Of a stretch of 35,602 nt of DNA, positions 20,339-28,385 are shown in pieces. Made by a program: the position numbers and the translations under genes. This DNA comes from a virus. The notes under the pieces are model-generated. The model was given only the letters and a program-made list of their open reading frames with translations, was not told the DNA's origin and searched no databases. Numbering within the stretch: position 1 is the first letter of the stretch; each line of letters begins with the position of its first letter. The stretch covers positions 1 to 35,602 of the IMG/VR virus record IMGVR_UViG_3300005537_000046. One strand, given 5' to 3'.

Positions 20339-20354
20339 CTGCGGTGCACCGCAG
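20339..20354. promoter_or_regulatory. 16-bp perfect palindrome upstream of the scaffold-like gene
   Basis: CTGCGGTGCACCGCAG is perfectly symmetrical and lies 70 bases before the gene at 20424. It may be an operator for the capsid genes or a hairpin in the leader RNA. The gap (20225-20423) holds no convincing gene or clear promoter otherwise. Confidence 0.5.
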
Positions 20355-20423
20355 TTGCGACCTCTCAACGGGCCTCGGTGAATTTTAGCCGGATAGGACA
20401 TCGATTCACAACAGGAAAGCACT

Positions 20424-21584
20424 ATGGCAGACGAAGAAGCCCAGGATCTTAGATCCATTCTCTCCCAGGTCGTAACGGACGCGGAAGAGGCGGAGGCGCC
20501 AGCCGCACCGGCTCCGCGCGAGGAGAAAGAGAAGCCCGAGGCTCCGCAGCGTACCGAGACGCGCGAGCGGGGGCTTGACGGCAAGTTTCTGCCGAAAGAG
20601 GCGGCTGAGGCCGCCGAGGAGCCGGAACCATCGGAAACCGAGCGGCGGGAAGAGTCTGCCGAGGAACCGGCACGCACGGAACCTCCCGCTGCCGAGGTGC
20701 CGGCGCATTGGTCGCAAGCCGATAAGGATTTGATCGCCGGGCTTCCCAAGGAGCATCAGGCAAAGGTCGTCGAGCGATACAAGGCCATCGAAGCGGGATT
20801 CACGCCGAAGCTGCAACGGGCGGCGGAGATCGAGCGGCAGTATCAAGGCGCGATGGAGTTGTTCCAGCCGCATTTGGAGGGATTGCGGCAACAGGGCAGA
20901 ACGCCGAGCGATGTCATTAAGGCATGGGCACAGATCGAACAGGATATGATCGAAGGGCGCCAGATGGCTGCTGCGGGGCATCAGAACGTCAAGGGTGCCC
21001 AGCATGTCGCGCGGATGATCCAGGGTTACGGGATTGATCCTGGTGCCGTGGCGGCGATCCTTCGGGGGGAGCCTCAGCCGCAGACCAATGGGAACGGTGT
21101 CGTTGCTGCCATTCCGCCACAGTTTCTTCAAGAGATTAACCAACTCAAAGCCCGACAGGATGCGCGCGATGCGATGGAGAGCCGTCAGCGGGAGATGACG
21201 GTTCAGCAACAACTCGACGCCTTCGCAAATGAGAAGGATGAGAGCGGAGCGCTAAAAAATCCCTATTTTTCTGAGCTTGAACGTGATATGGCACTCTTGG
21301 CCCAGATAGAGATATCTCAGGGCAAGACGCCATCGATCGCCGATCTCTATGATCGCGCGGTCTATGCCAACCGGGAGACCCGCTCCAAGGCCCTCGCAGC
21401 CAGCCAGGCCGAGGCCACCAAGAGGGCGGCAGCCGAACGGAAAGCAAAAGCGGAGGCAGCGAATCGCGCAGCTTCCAGCATCGCCGGGTCTCCGGGCTCG
21501 GGCGGTTCGCCGGCAGAGCGTCGCGGTCCACGATCCCTACGCGATGAAATTGCGGAGGCGGCGGCAGATCAAGATACCGCCTGA
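20424..21584 (+). CDS. Capsid scaffolding-like protein
   Basis: A 386-residue protein encoded just before the major capsid gene. It has an acidic, Pro/Glu-rich start (residues 1-90), then helical and coiled regions (KDLIAGLPKEHQAKVVERYK; FLQEINQLKARQDARDAMES) and a basic Ala-rich end (AAAERKAKAEAANRAASSIA). This charge layout and position are typical of phage scaffolding proteins, which guide shell assembly and bind the capsid by a basic C-terminal segment. No protease domain is visible. ACAGGAAAG lies upstream of the start. Function follows from position and composition rather than conserved motifs. Confidence 0.75.
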   Translation: MADEEAQDLRSILSQVVTDAEEAEAPAAPAPREEKEKPEAPQRTETRERGLDGKFLPKEAAEAAEEPEPSETERREESAEEPARTEPPAAEVPAHWSQADKDLIAGLPKEHQAKVVERYKAIEAGFTPKLQRAAEIERQYQGAMELFQPHLEGLRQQGRTPSDVIKAWAQIEQDMIEGRQMAAAGHQNVKGAQHVARMIQGYGIDPGAVAAILRGEPQPQTNGNGVVAAIPPQFLQEINQLKARQDARDAMESRQREMTVQQQLDAFANEKDESGALKNPYFSELERDMALLAQIEISQGKTPSIADLYDRAVYANRETRSKALAASQAEATKRAAAERKAKAEAANRAASSIAGSPGSGGSPAERRGPRSLRDEIAEAAADQDTA

Positions 21585-21598
21585 TCCGCTCCGTTCAA

Positions 21599-21622
21599 TC
21601 CCGCGGCATGACCGCGATGGGA
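21599..21622 (+). other. Short stem-loop in the capsid gene leader
   Basis: CGCGG (21602-21606) pairs with CCGCG (21612-21616), with a further TCC/GGA extension after a 2-3 base bulge. It ends 8 bases before the major capsid ATG, overlapping GGGAG, so it could tune capsid translation or protect the RNA. There is no T-run, so termination is unlikely. Confidence 0.35.
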
Positions 21623-21630
21623 GCTGAGAC

Positions 21631-22665
21631 ATGGCGATTCCGAATACCAATTGGGGTGAGATCACCACAACCACGCTCTACAACCGTTCGCGCAAACTCG
21701 CGGACAATGTGACAAAAAACAATGCGCTGCTCCGTCGGCTTTCCGAAAAAGGGAAGGTGAAGAGCTTTGACGGTGGCCAGGCGATCGTTCAAGAGCTGGA
21801 ATACAGCGAGAACGGCACGTACAAACGCTATTCCGGGTACGACATTCTGAACATCACGCCGTCGGATGTCTTCACGGCGGCGCAGTTCTCGATTGCGCAG
21901 GCAGCGGTCGCCGTGTCGATCTCGGGACTCGAAATGCTGCAGAACTCGGGCAAGGAGAAGATGATCGATCTTCTCGAAGCCCGGATCGGCAATGCCGAGC
22001 GGACATTCGAGAACAACCTATCGAGCGACTGCTATTCCAACGGCACGGCGGATGGCGGCAAGCAGATCGGGGGCCTTCAGCTCCTCGTTGCCGACGTGGC
22101 GACCTCGGGGACTATCGGGGGCATCAATCGCGCGACCTGGCCGTTCTGGCAGAACAACGTGCAATCGTTCGCGACCGTGGGACTCGTCCCAAGCTCGGCG
22201 ACGATGCAGACCATGATGAACCGCACATGGCTTGCTCAGGCCCGCCAGGCGGATCGCCCGGACCTCATCATCGCCGATAACGTCTATTTCCGCTATTATT
22301 GGGAGAGCCTCCAGGCGATTCAGCGCATCACTCGCGACGATGACGCGATGGCGGGCTTCGCCAGCCTCAAGTTCATGGACGCCGATGTGGTCTATGACGG
22401 CGGCTTTCAGGGCGTAACGGCCGGTAACGGCACCGTGATCAATGGCGCGGGCGTAACGTGGACCTCCGGTTCGGGTGCACCAGCCTCGCACATGTATTTC
22501 CTGAACACGGATTACATCTTCCTGCGGCCTCATCGCGACCGTGATATGGTGCCCTTGGACCCTGATCGGTTTAGTGTCAATCAGGATGCGATGGTTAAGT
22601 TAGTCGGGTGGGCGGGCAACATGACGCTTTCAAATGCCTTCCTTCAGGGCGCCCTCACAGCATGA
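21631..22665 (+). CDS. Major capsid protein
   Basis: A 344-residue protein that builds the head shell. It starts MAIPNTNWGEITTTTLYNRS, followed by RKLADNVTKNNALLRRLSEK, a typical capsid N-arm. The central region has GLEMLQNSGKEKMIDLLEAR (long spine helix) and ADNVYFRYYWESLQAIQRIT. The C-terminal part contains MYFLNTDYIFLRPHRDRDMV. This is the HK97-fold major capsid type found with this portal and scaffold order; no cleaved delta domain is evident. It follows the scaffold-like gene after 46 bases and is followed by an inserted endonuclease gene rather than directly by the decoration gene. Confidence 0.88.
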   Translation: MAIPNTNWGEITTTTLYNRSRKLADNVTKNNALLRRLSEKGKVKSFDGGQAIVQELEYSENGTYKRYSGYDILNITPSDVFTAAQFSIAQAAVAVSISGLEMLQNSGKEKMIDLLEARIGNAERTFENNLSSDCYSNGTADGGKQIGGLQLLVADVATSGTIGGINRATWPFWQNNVQSFATVGLVPSSATMQTMMNRTWLAQARQADRPDLIIADNVYFRYYWESLQAIQRITRDDDAMAGFASLKFMDADVVYDGGFQGVTAGNGTVINGAGVTWTSGSGAPASHMYFLNTDYIFLRPHRDRDMVPLDPDRFSVNQDAMVKLVGWAGNMTLSNAFLQGALTA

Positions 22666-22689
22666 CGCTTGTAATGACAATCAGTACGC

Positions 22690-22728
22690 GGTTACTCTCC
22701 GCTCCTAACTTAGGAGCGGAGAGTAACC
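22690..22728 (+). promoter_or_regulatory. Perfect 19-bp hairpin covering the endonuclease ribosome binding site
   Basis: Bases 22690-22708 and 22710-22728 are exact reverse complements with one base between, and the ATG follows at 22729 without a gap. The right arm contains AGGAG (22712-22716) and GGAGAG (22718-22723), so the folded RNA would hide the ribosome binding site. T4 homing endonuclease genes are known to use such structures to limit early or read-through translation. There is no T-run, so a simple terminator is less likely. Confidence 0.75.
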
Positions 22729-23502
22729 ATGAAATTGATCGATCGCAAGGGTCATCGGTACGAGCGCCTGCTTGTCGTCCAGCGTCTTCCGGCAAAGAGC
22801 AAGACAGACACGAATGCGCGCTGGCTCTGCCGCTGCGACTGCGGGCAGTTCACCGTGGCATATGGGCAGGATCTGGAGCGCGGAAAGCAAAAGTCCTGTG
22901 GGTGCCTCAACGCCGATCGCATCATGCAGCACGGCATGTCGCATACTCGCGTTTACCATGTGTGGCAGGCTATGCTGCAACGATGTGAGAATCCCAAGGC
23001 GCAGCGTTATGCCGATTACGGGGGGCGAGGCATCTCGGTTTGCCCTGAATGGCACAAGTTCGAAAATTTCTATCGGGATATGGGAGACCGACCGAAAGGA
23101 TTCTCGATCGAGCGCGAGGATAATAATGGCGACTATGAGCCGGGGAATTGTCGCTGGGCGACGACCAAGGAGCAAATGAACAATCAGCGCCGTAGTCGGG
23201 TCATCGAGATAAACGGGCAAAAGCGTACTCTCGCCGAATGGGCTGAATATGCCGGTATTGGATGGTACACACTGCGTGGGCGTCTTGATCGTTATGGATG
23301 GGATATCGAGAGAGCGTTGACCGATGCTCTACGGGAACCCGTAACCTACGCTTTCGCTGGAAAATCCCTTACTCTTCTTGGCTGGTCACAAGAAACTGGC
23401 ATCAATCTCGATACCCTGCGCAAGCGGATGTCGAAACTTGGTTGGTCTCTCGAAAAGACGCTGACGACAGGGGCGCGGCCCCGAAAGGAGCAAACATCAT
23501 GA
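22729..23502 (+). CDS. Homing-endonuclease-like protein 1
   Basis: A 257-residue protein. It has a Cys-rich N-terminal finger (CRCDCG near residues 35-40 and KSCGCL near 59-64), a central nuclease-like domain with [20 protein letters not shown], then [20 protein letters not shown], and two C-terminal DNA-binding repeats ([20 protein letters not shown] and [18 protein letters not shown]). Such phage proteins are usually annotated as HNH or AP2-like homing endonucleases: free-standing selfish genes that cut sites in related phages lacking them. The first His common in relatives (KHS) is Phe here. It is inserted between the capsid and decoration genes and ends with an ATGA overlap to the latter. 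Confidence 0.75.
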   Translation: MKLIDRKGHRYERLLVVQRLPAKSKTDTNARWLCRCDCGQFTVAYGQDLERGKQKSCGCLNADRIMQHGMSHTRVYHVWQAMLQRCENPKAQRYADYGGRGISVCPEWHKFENFYRDMGDRPKGFSIEREDNNGDYEPGNCRWATTKEQMNNQRRSRVIEINGQKRTLAEWAEYAGIGWYTLRGRLDRYGWDIERALTDALREPVTYAFAGKSLTLLGWSQETGINLDTLRKRMSKLGWSLEKTLTTGARPRKEQTS

Positions 23503-24005
23503 CGTGGATTATCTCGGAAAACCGCCTGGGCGTTCAGCCCATCGAGGTTACGTCAACGACGCAGGCGTTCGATGAGGGCACTGAAGTCCGGGCCTATGAT
23601 TCGACCGGCGTTCAGGGCACCGGCGAATTCATCTACCTGAAAGGTGCCGCGAATACGGTCGTGGGAAGTTTGGTCGAATACGATCCGGTCAACCATACCA
23701 CGACCTTGACCCCGAACACGGCCAATCTCGCCGTCCCGGTCGCGGTGGCGATGTCCGCCAATGTGGCGTCGCAATGGGGCTGGTATCAGGTCGGCGGTGC
23801 GGCGGTCATCAAGAAGACGGCCGTGAAGGTGAGCCCGAGCGTAGCGCTTTATCAGAGCGCGACCATCGGGCGGGTGATGTCCACGGCGGCCTCGGGCAAG
23901 CAGCTCGTCAACGCCAGGTCGGTCAATGCGGCGACGGTCGCGTCAGCGACGAGCACGATCACCGCCATACTTGACCGTCCTTTCCTTCAGGGTGCAGTGA
24001 CCTAG
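23499..24005 (+). CDS. Capsid decoration-like protein
   Basis: A 168-residue beta-rich protein: [40 protein letters not shown], then [20 protein letters not shown] and [19 protein letters not shown]. This layout is known from small head proteins encoded directly after the major capsid gene in many phages, thought to bind the shell surface and stabilise it. Here homing-endonuclease-like genes sit on both sides. The start at 23499 makes an ATGA overlap with the first endonuclease gene; a longer frame from 23298 is antisense-like noise. It probably shares transcription with the capsid gene but depends on coupling through the endonuclease gene. Confidence 0.7.
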   Translation: MTWIISENRLGVQPIEVTSTTQAFDEGTEVRAYDSTGVQGTGEFIYLKGAANTVVGSLVEYDPVNHTTTLTPNTANLAVPVAVAMSANVASQWGWYQVGGAAVIKKTAVKVSPSVALYQSATIGRVMSTAASGKQLVNARSVNAATVASATSTITAILDRPFLQGAVT

Positions 24006-24046
24006 AGTGCAAGGATTGGCTGGTTTGCGGTGCAAGACTGTGCTAC

Positions 24047-24076
24047 GCTCTCTTCTCTATTTTGGGAGAGGAGAGC
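24047..24076 (+). promoter_or_regulatory. 11-bp hairpin covering the second endonuclease ribosome binding site
   Basis: GCTCTCTTCTC (24047-24057) pairs with GAGAGGAGAGC (24066-24076), with one G-T pair and an 8-base loop. The right arm contains GAGAGGAG, the only plausible ribosome binding site for the ATG at 24080. It has the same design as the hairpin at 22690-22728 but no shared sequence. Confidence 0.65.
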
Positions 24077-24079
24077 AAG

Positions 24080-24544
24080 ATGGTCGTTTGGCATGGAATG
24101 GAGGGAACTCCGATTTATGATGCGTGGGCTCACATGATCCAGCGATGTGAAAACCCGAAGAATAAGTATTTCGCCTATTACGGCGGACGCGGGATCAGCG
24201 TGTGCCCCGAGTGGCATAAATTCCCGGCATTTTACCGCGACATGGGAGATAGACCGTCTCCGAAGCACTCTCTCGGTCGCAAGGACAACGATGGCAACTA
24301 TGAACCGGGCAACTGCCGCTGGGAAACGTCGAAACAGCAGATGCGCAACCGCCGCACGACGAAATGGCTTGAGTTCAACGGTGAGCAGCGTCCGCTCGGG
24401 GAGTGGGCCGAATTGCACGGATTGCCGCCCAAGATTGTCAAGGATCGCGTTCTGGCCGGCTGGCGCATGGATGAGGTGCTTCTAATCCCGCATCCCTCGG
24501 ATCGCTGGGTCCGCGCGAGGTACAATGCGGAACTGGCGAAATGA
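24080..24544 (+). CDS. Homing-endonuclease-like protein 2
   Basis: A 154-residue paralogue of the protein at 22729. It shares [40 protein letters not shown], then [20 protein letters not shown], and one DNA-binding repeat (FNGEQRPLGEWAELHGLPPK). It lacks the N-terminal Cys finger and the second repeat. His is kept in KHSLGR, but the usual Asp after Leu is Gly, so activity is uncertain. The ATG at 24080 follows the hairpin directly. It is inserted after the decoration gene, so that gene is bracketed by two related selfish elements. Confidence 0.72.
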   Translation: MVVWHGMEGTPIYDAWAHMIQRCENPKNKYFAYYGGRGISVCPEWHKFPAFYRDMGDRPSPKHSLGRKDNDGNYEPGNCRWETSKQQMRNRRTTKWLEFNGEQRPLGEWAELHGLPPKIVKDRVLAGWRMDEVLLIPHPSDRWVRARYNAELAK

Positions 24545-24548
24545 GATT

Positions 24549-25259
24549 ATGGCTCGCTTTCTGCGGATCGTTCAATGGCAGATCAGGGCGCAACTCGCGC
24601 GCACGGCGAGCCGGCTTATTCTGCATCAATGGCGGGATGACGGCATGAATCTCGTCAAGCTGCGTGAGCGGGTGCCTTGGGCCGAGATCCCGGACGATTG
24701 CGTGGTTCGGGATTTTGCCGTGCTGGGGAGGTTGCCCGTGAGAAGCGCCGCACTGGCGCGGGAGATCCCCGAGGTGCCGTTACGGTTGGTGATCGGGCGT
24801 CGGGTCGATATTGGCAGCCATGCGGTGATTTACGCGGACGTGGAGATTGGCGAGGATACGCTGATCGGCGATCAGGCGAACGTTCGTGAGGGTTGTCGGA
24901 TCGGCAAGCGGTGCATTATCGGGCAGGGCGTGAGTCTGCATTACGGGGTGCAGATCGGCGATGATGTGAAGATCATGAACGGTACCCACATCACCGGAGG
25001 AATGCGGATTGGAAATGGATGCTTCATCGGGGTCGGGGTTGTTACCAGCAACGATCGGCGCGTGAATATGGCAGAGTATCGGTTCCATGGGATTCAGCCA
25101 CCGGTCTTGGGCGAACGCGTGATGGTGGGATCGGGGGCAAATATTCTGGCGGGAGTGAAGATTGGTGATGGCGCTGTGATCGCAGCGGGGGCGCTTGTCG
25201 TGAAGGATGTCCCGGCCGGCGTGACGATGTTGGGGCCACCGGCGCAGAGGGTGGCATGA
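24549..25259 (+). CDS. Hexapeptide-repeat acyltransferase
   Basis: A 236-residue enzyme of the left-handed beta-helix acyltransferase class (which includes acetyltransferases for sugars). Hexapeptide repeats run from about residue 85 to the end: IGRRVDIGSHAVIYADVEIG, TLIGDQANVREGCRIGKRCI, IGQGVSLHYGVQIGDDVKIM and GANILAGVKIGDGAVIAAGA. The usual VVKDVPAG end loop is present, and a His in the SLHYG/THITGG area could be catalytic. The first 30 residues are a more hydrophobic helix; a start at 24646 (MNLVKLRE) is possible. The stop overlaps the next gene by ATGA. Together they look like a unit that adds acyl and sugar groups, target unknown. Confidence 0.85.
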   Translation: MARFLRIVQWQIRAQLARTASRLILHQWRDDGMNLVKLRERVPWAEIPDDCVVRDFAVLGRLPVRSAALAREIPEVPLRLVIGRRVDIGSHAVIYADVEIGEDTLIGDQANVREGCRIGKRCIIGQGVSLHYGVQIGDDVKIMNGTHITGGMRIGNGCFIGVGVVTSNDRRVNMAEYRFHGIQPPVLGERVMVGSGANILAGVKIGDGAVIAAGALVVKDVPAGVTMLGPPAQRVA

Positions 25260-26686
25260 ACGTCGTTTCTTTTTTCGCTCCCCGCCACGAGCATCCTTTC
25301 TATCAGGATTACACCCCCTTTCTGGATATCCTGCGGGCGTCCTGTGCGAAGTTTGGGCATCGGCATCTGGTCATTACCGACGATCCGAAGATGGGGCCAG
25401 ATGCGTTTGGGGTGGCCCTCCCGCACAATCTGATGAAGGCGATCATTCAGGGACAGCTCGCCTATCTGAACTCGCGTGAGGCGCTGGAAGATACGGTTTT
25501 CGTCGGGGCCGATTGCGTTCTCGCAAGAGACCCGGCCGAAGTCTTCAAGATGCCGTTCGATGTCGCGTTCACGACGGGTCCTTTCAGCGATTGCATCCTC
25601 AATACGGGGGCGATTTTCATTCGTGGTGGCGCAGACGTGAGGCATATCTGGGCCAAAGCGTTTGCGGGAATGGGCGAGGAGTGGGGCGACGATCAGAAAG
25701 CATTAGCCGCTGTCGTGAGTCCGACGATCGAGCCGAGCATTACGGCCGGAGACGGGCCGATCATCCGGTTTCTCCCCGTAGATCCCTACAATCTGGCGCC
25801 GGAATACCCGGATGACGATTGCATGAGGGGGGTTATTCTGCACTTTCGGGGGCCGCGCAAGGCGTGGATGAAGGACTATTGCGCCAAATGGCTCGGGATC
25901 GGCGAGCGCGTGGTTTGGCAGATCCTCCCCAATACGTCGAAAGAAGCTGTTTGGCGCAATGTGGAGGCGAATAGCCGCCTCGTGCTGCCATGGGTCAAGG
26001 AAATGCCTCACCATGACGGTCACGCGGTGATCGTTGGGGGCGGTCCCTCGGCGATTGACACGCTGGTGGATGTCAGAGAGCGGCAGAAGCACGGCCAGGA
26101 CGTGTTTGCGCTCAACGGTGTTGCTCAATGGCTCGCGCAATACGGGATTTTTCCGAAATATCAGGTGATTCTTGATTCCAGACCGGAGAATCGGCGGTTT
26201 GTGAGGCCGATTTCGGCTGAAAAGTTCCTTATCGCCTCGCAATGCGATCCTGGAGTGTTCGCTGCGCTTTCTGGGCAGGATGTGACGCTGTTTCATCATG
26301 CCGAGGAAGGGATCACGAAGCACTTTGAGGGCACTTCGGTCTTGATTGGGGGCGGAATCACGGTCGGCCTGACGGCAATGGCATTGGTCTATGCCCTCGG
26401 CTATCGGCAGATGCACCTCTACGGGTATGACAGCTCGGATCGGGATGGTTCGGGGCACGCTTACGAGCAATCGGAGAGCGGGCCGGACAGTCAGCGGAGA
26501 GATGTTTGGCTTGGGCGCAGGAAATACTCATGTGCTCCTGCCATGTATGCCCAGGCGCAAGCGTTTCCTGAGTTTGCCGAACTTCTGCGGCGGCATGACG
26601 TGACGATCACGGTTCACGGATCTGGGCTTCTGCCCGATATCGCCCGGCAAACCTATGGTTCATTGAACGCCACGATGGCGGCTTAG
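25256..26686 (+). CDS. Glycosyltransferase-like/DUF115-like fusion protein
   Basis: A 476-residue protein with two parts. Residues 1-225 resemble a nucleotide-sugar transferase fold: VVSFFAPRHEHPFYQDY, the acidic VFVGADCVLARDP (81-93) and ILNTGAIFIRGG. Residues 250-476 match the DUF115 type, seen in flagellin-glycosylation (Maf-like) and MptE-like proteins: HAVIVGGGPSAIDTL (256-270), FALNGVAQWLAQYGIFPKY, LDSRPEN (306-312) and LVYALGYRQMHLYGYDSSD. It probably transfers a sugar to a protein or glycan. Its place in the middle of head genes, coupled to an acyltransferase by ATGA, suggests modification of virion or host surface. Substrate unknown. Confidence 0.75.
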   Translation: MNVVSFFAPRHEHPFYQDYTPFLDILRASCAKFGHRHLVITDDPKMGPDAFGVALPHNLMKAIIQGQLAYLNSREALEDTVFVGADCVLARDPAEVFKMPFDVAFTTGPFSDCILNTGAIFIRGGADVRHIWAKAFAGMGEEWGDDQKALAAVVSPTIEPSITAGDGPIIRFLPVDPYNLAPEYPDDDCMRGVILHFRGPRKAWMKDYCAKWLGIGERVVWQILPNTSKEAVWRNVEANSRLVLPWVKEMPHHDGHAVIVGGGPSAIDTLVDVRERQKHGQDVFALNGVAQWLAQYGIFPKYQVILDSRPENRRFVRPISAEKFLIASQCDPGVFAALSGQDVTLFHHAEEGITKHFEGTSVLIGGGITVGLTAMALVYALGYRQMHLYGYDSSDRDGSGHAYEQSESGPDSQRRDVWLGRRKYSCAPAMYAQAQAFPEFAELLRRHDVTITVHGSGLLPDIARQTYGSLNATMAA

Positions 26687-26698
26687 AGGAGAAACAGA

Positions 26699-27064
26699 AT
26701 GGCGCTCAAATCGGAATTGATGGCCCTTGGTTTGCCGGCAAAGCTTGCCGAGAGGTTGGGCTTCGATGCTTCCCAAACCGTAGCGGCGGCCGGTACGAAT
26801 CAGGCCACGGCGACTGTTTTGGTGGGGAATTTCACGATCATCTCGACAGCTCCCGCGAGCACTGGCGTGCTCCTTCAATCGGTTGGAAGTGGAGGGATTC
26901 AGGCGATCTACAATGCCGGGGCCAATACTGTGAAGGTCTACGGAAACGGCACCGACACGATCAACGGAATCGCCGGTTCAACCGGGATCTCGGTGCCCAC
27001 GGCGAAAAGTGCGACTTTCTTCGCCTGCGGAGCGGGTGGGTTCATCGGCAATGTGAGCGCATAA
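26699..27064 (+). CDS. Small virion-associated protein (121 aa)
   Basis: A 121-residue beta-rich protein: MALKSELMALGLPAKLAERL, then ATVLVGNFTIISTAPASTGV, AIYNAGANTVKVYGNGTDT and SVPTAKSATFFACGAGGFIG. It belongs to a frequent phage family found after the capsid genes and thought to be a head or head-tail structural component. GAGGAGAAAC gives it a strong ribosome binding site. The short gap after the glycan pair suggests an original place next to the decoration gene before the accessory genes came in. Confidence 0.65.
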   Translation: MALKSELMALGLPAKLAERLGFDASQTVAAAGTNQATATVLVGNFTIISTAPASTGVLLQSVGSGGIQAIYNAGANTVKVYGNGTDTINGIAGSTGISVPTAKSATFFACGAGGFIGNVSA

Positions 27065-27073
27065 GGAGTTTTC

Positions 27074-27826
27074 ATGCAAGGGCAATACACGCGTTCGTGG
27101 GCCGGTGGGGAGCAATCCGCTCCGGGTAGTGTTCGGCCTCGGTTCTACATAGATCCGGTGCAGGACGAGCTTGCGTCGGCACGAGAGGGGCGCCCGATCT
27201 TCCGTGAAGTTGAGCGGGTCGAGATTTTCCTTCCGGGCAATCCCTATACGATGCCGGTCGAGAATGTCACGGACGAACATCGGCAGCGTTGGCCGCGCGA
27301 ATACGAGATGTTTCGCCAGGGGATCGAACAGACCGCGGACGGAACTCCGTTGGGCGAATGGCCGATCCTCAATCGTGCTCAGGTTTTGGAACTGAAAGGT
27401 TTACAGATCCAGACCATCGAGGAGGTGGCGGCTCTTTCGGATACGGCATGCCAGCGGGCTATGGGGTTGATGCAGCTTCGTACCAAGGCCCAGGCGTATC
27501 TCGATGACGCAGCGGCAATGGCTTTGACCGAGCAGTTGAGCAAGGAAGGGGAGATCCAGCGCTCGCAAATCGCTTCGCTTGAGCGTCAGGTCGCTGAACT
27601 GAGCGATTTGACGAGCAAGCTCCACGGTGAGCTGATGGCGATGCGTAACGCTCCGCACCCGGTGGCGACGGCCATTCCGGGGATGAGCGATCCCGCACAA
27701 CAGGCGGCATGGGGAACGATGCAGGGGGCTGCCCCGCCGCGCGAGGACCCGCGTTCGACGCTTGGAGCCTTTGTGAATGAGAAGCGCCGGCCGGGGCGTC
27801 CACGTAAGACGGAGGAGGCAGCGTAA
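27074..27826 (+). CDS. Conserved phage structural-region protein with coiled coil
   Basis: A 250-residue protein: PRFYIDPVQDELASAREGRP, then FLPGNPYTMPVENVTDEHRQ, RWPREYEMFRQGIEQ and a coiled coil (EIQRSQIASLERQVAELSDL). The RAQVLELKGLQIQTIEEVAA segment looks like a helix-hairpin-helix-like domain. The end RRPGRPRKTEEAA is an AT-hook-like basic tail. I know this arrangement as a common phage family between capsid and tail genes, without a settled role. AAGGAG precedes the start. The stop overlaps the next ATG as TAATG. Confidence 0.65.
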   Translation: MQGQYTRSWAGGEQSAPGSVRPRFYIDPVQDELASAREGRPIFREVERVEIFLPGNPYTMPVENVTDEHRQRWPREYEMFRQGIEQTADGTPLGEWPILNRAQVLELKGLQIQTIEEVAALSDTACQRAMGLMQLRTKAQAYLDDAAAMALTEQLSKEGEIQRSQIASLERQVAELSDLTSKLHGELMAMRNAPHPVATAIPGMSDPAQQAAWGTMQGAAPPREDPRSTLGAFVNEKRRPGRPRKTEEAA

Positions 27827-28035
27827 TGGCGAAGCTGACGACAAAGGCACGGGCGAAGCTGCCGAGGGGTGATTTTGCCGGCCCTGATCGCTCTTACCCG
27901 GTTCCTGATCGGGCTCATGCCGCAAACGCCAAGGCACGGGCATCTCAGGCGGTCAATGCAGGACGGATTTCCAAGGCGATTGAGGCGCGGATCGATGCGA
28001 AAGCGAACCGCGTGCTCGGAAAGAAAGGAAGGTAG
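27826..28035 (+). CDS. Small conserved basic protein (69 aa)
   Basis: A 69-residue basic protein: MAKLTTKARAKLPRGDFAGP, then DRSYPVPDRAHAANAKARAS. The DFAGPDRSYPVPDRAHAANA type of sequence recurs in small phage and bacterial proteins; its function is not known. The C-terminus is Lys/Arg-rich. It starts with a TAATG overlap. Confidence 0.65.
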   Translation: MAKLTTKARAKLPRGDFAGPDRSYPVPDRAHAANAKARASQAVNAGRISKAIEARIDAKANRVLGKKGR

Positions 28036-28037
28036 TC

Positions 28038-28385
28038 ATGGCTCTTCCGGTCAAATTCACGAAGGACACGATTCAGCGCGACGACGGAACGAAGCTGGAG
28101 CGTGAGGTGATCGTCACCACGCATCCCGATCATACGGAGAGCGCACGCCTTGCGACGGATCGGGATCGCGAGGTTCATGTGGAAGCCTACGCTGATTTTC
28201 TTGCTCCCGAGGATGAGCCTTCCCATGAGGAGCTTCTCGCGGAATGGCGCAAAGCCCATCCGGCGAAGACGGCTCCTGAACGGGTCGCGGCGGCGCGCCA
28301 AGCGCGGGTAGAGGCCGAGGCTGAAGCCGCCAAGGCCGAAGCCGCCGCTTCTGCTCCCACTGTTGCGGGTGCGCAGGCGCAGTAA
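28038..28385 (+). CDS. Hypothetical protein (115 aa)
   Basis: A 115-residue protein with a beta-like first part (LPVKFTKDTIQRDDGTKLER), a central helical segment (EPSHEELLAEWRKAHPA) and an Ala/Glu-rich tail (ARVEAEAEAAKAEAAASAPT, with variations) that is probably an extended helix. AAGGAAGG precedes the start, and the stop overlaps the next gene as TAATG. Function unknown. Confidence 0.6.
   Translation: MALPVKFTKDTIQRDDGTKLEREVIVTTHPDHTESARLATDRDREVHVEAYADFLAPEDEPSHEELLAEWRKAHPAKTAPERVAAARQARVEAEAEAAKAEAAASAPTVAGAQAQ

Noticed and set aside
20406-21212. Minus-strand 268-residue frame over the scaffold-like gene
   Set aside because: Leu/Arg-rich mirror of Glu/Ala-rich coding sequence; no start signal.
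22690-22728. Inverted repeat read as a transposon end or intrinsic terminator
   Set aside because: No transposase or target duplication is seen, and no T-run follows; the ATG lies directly after the stem.
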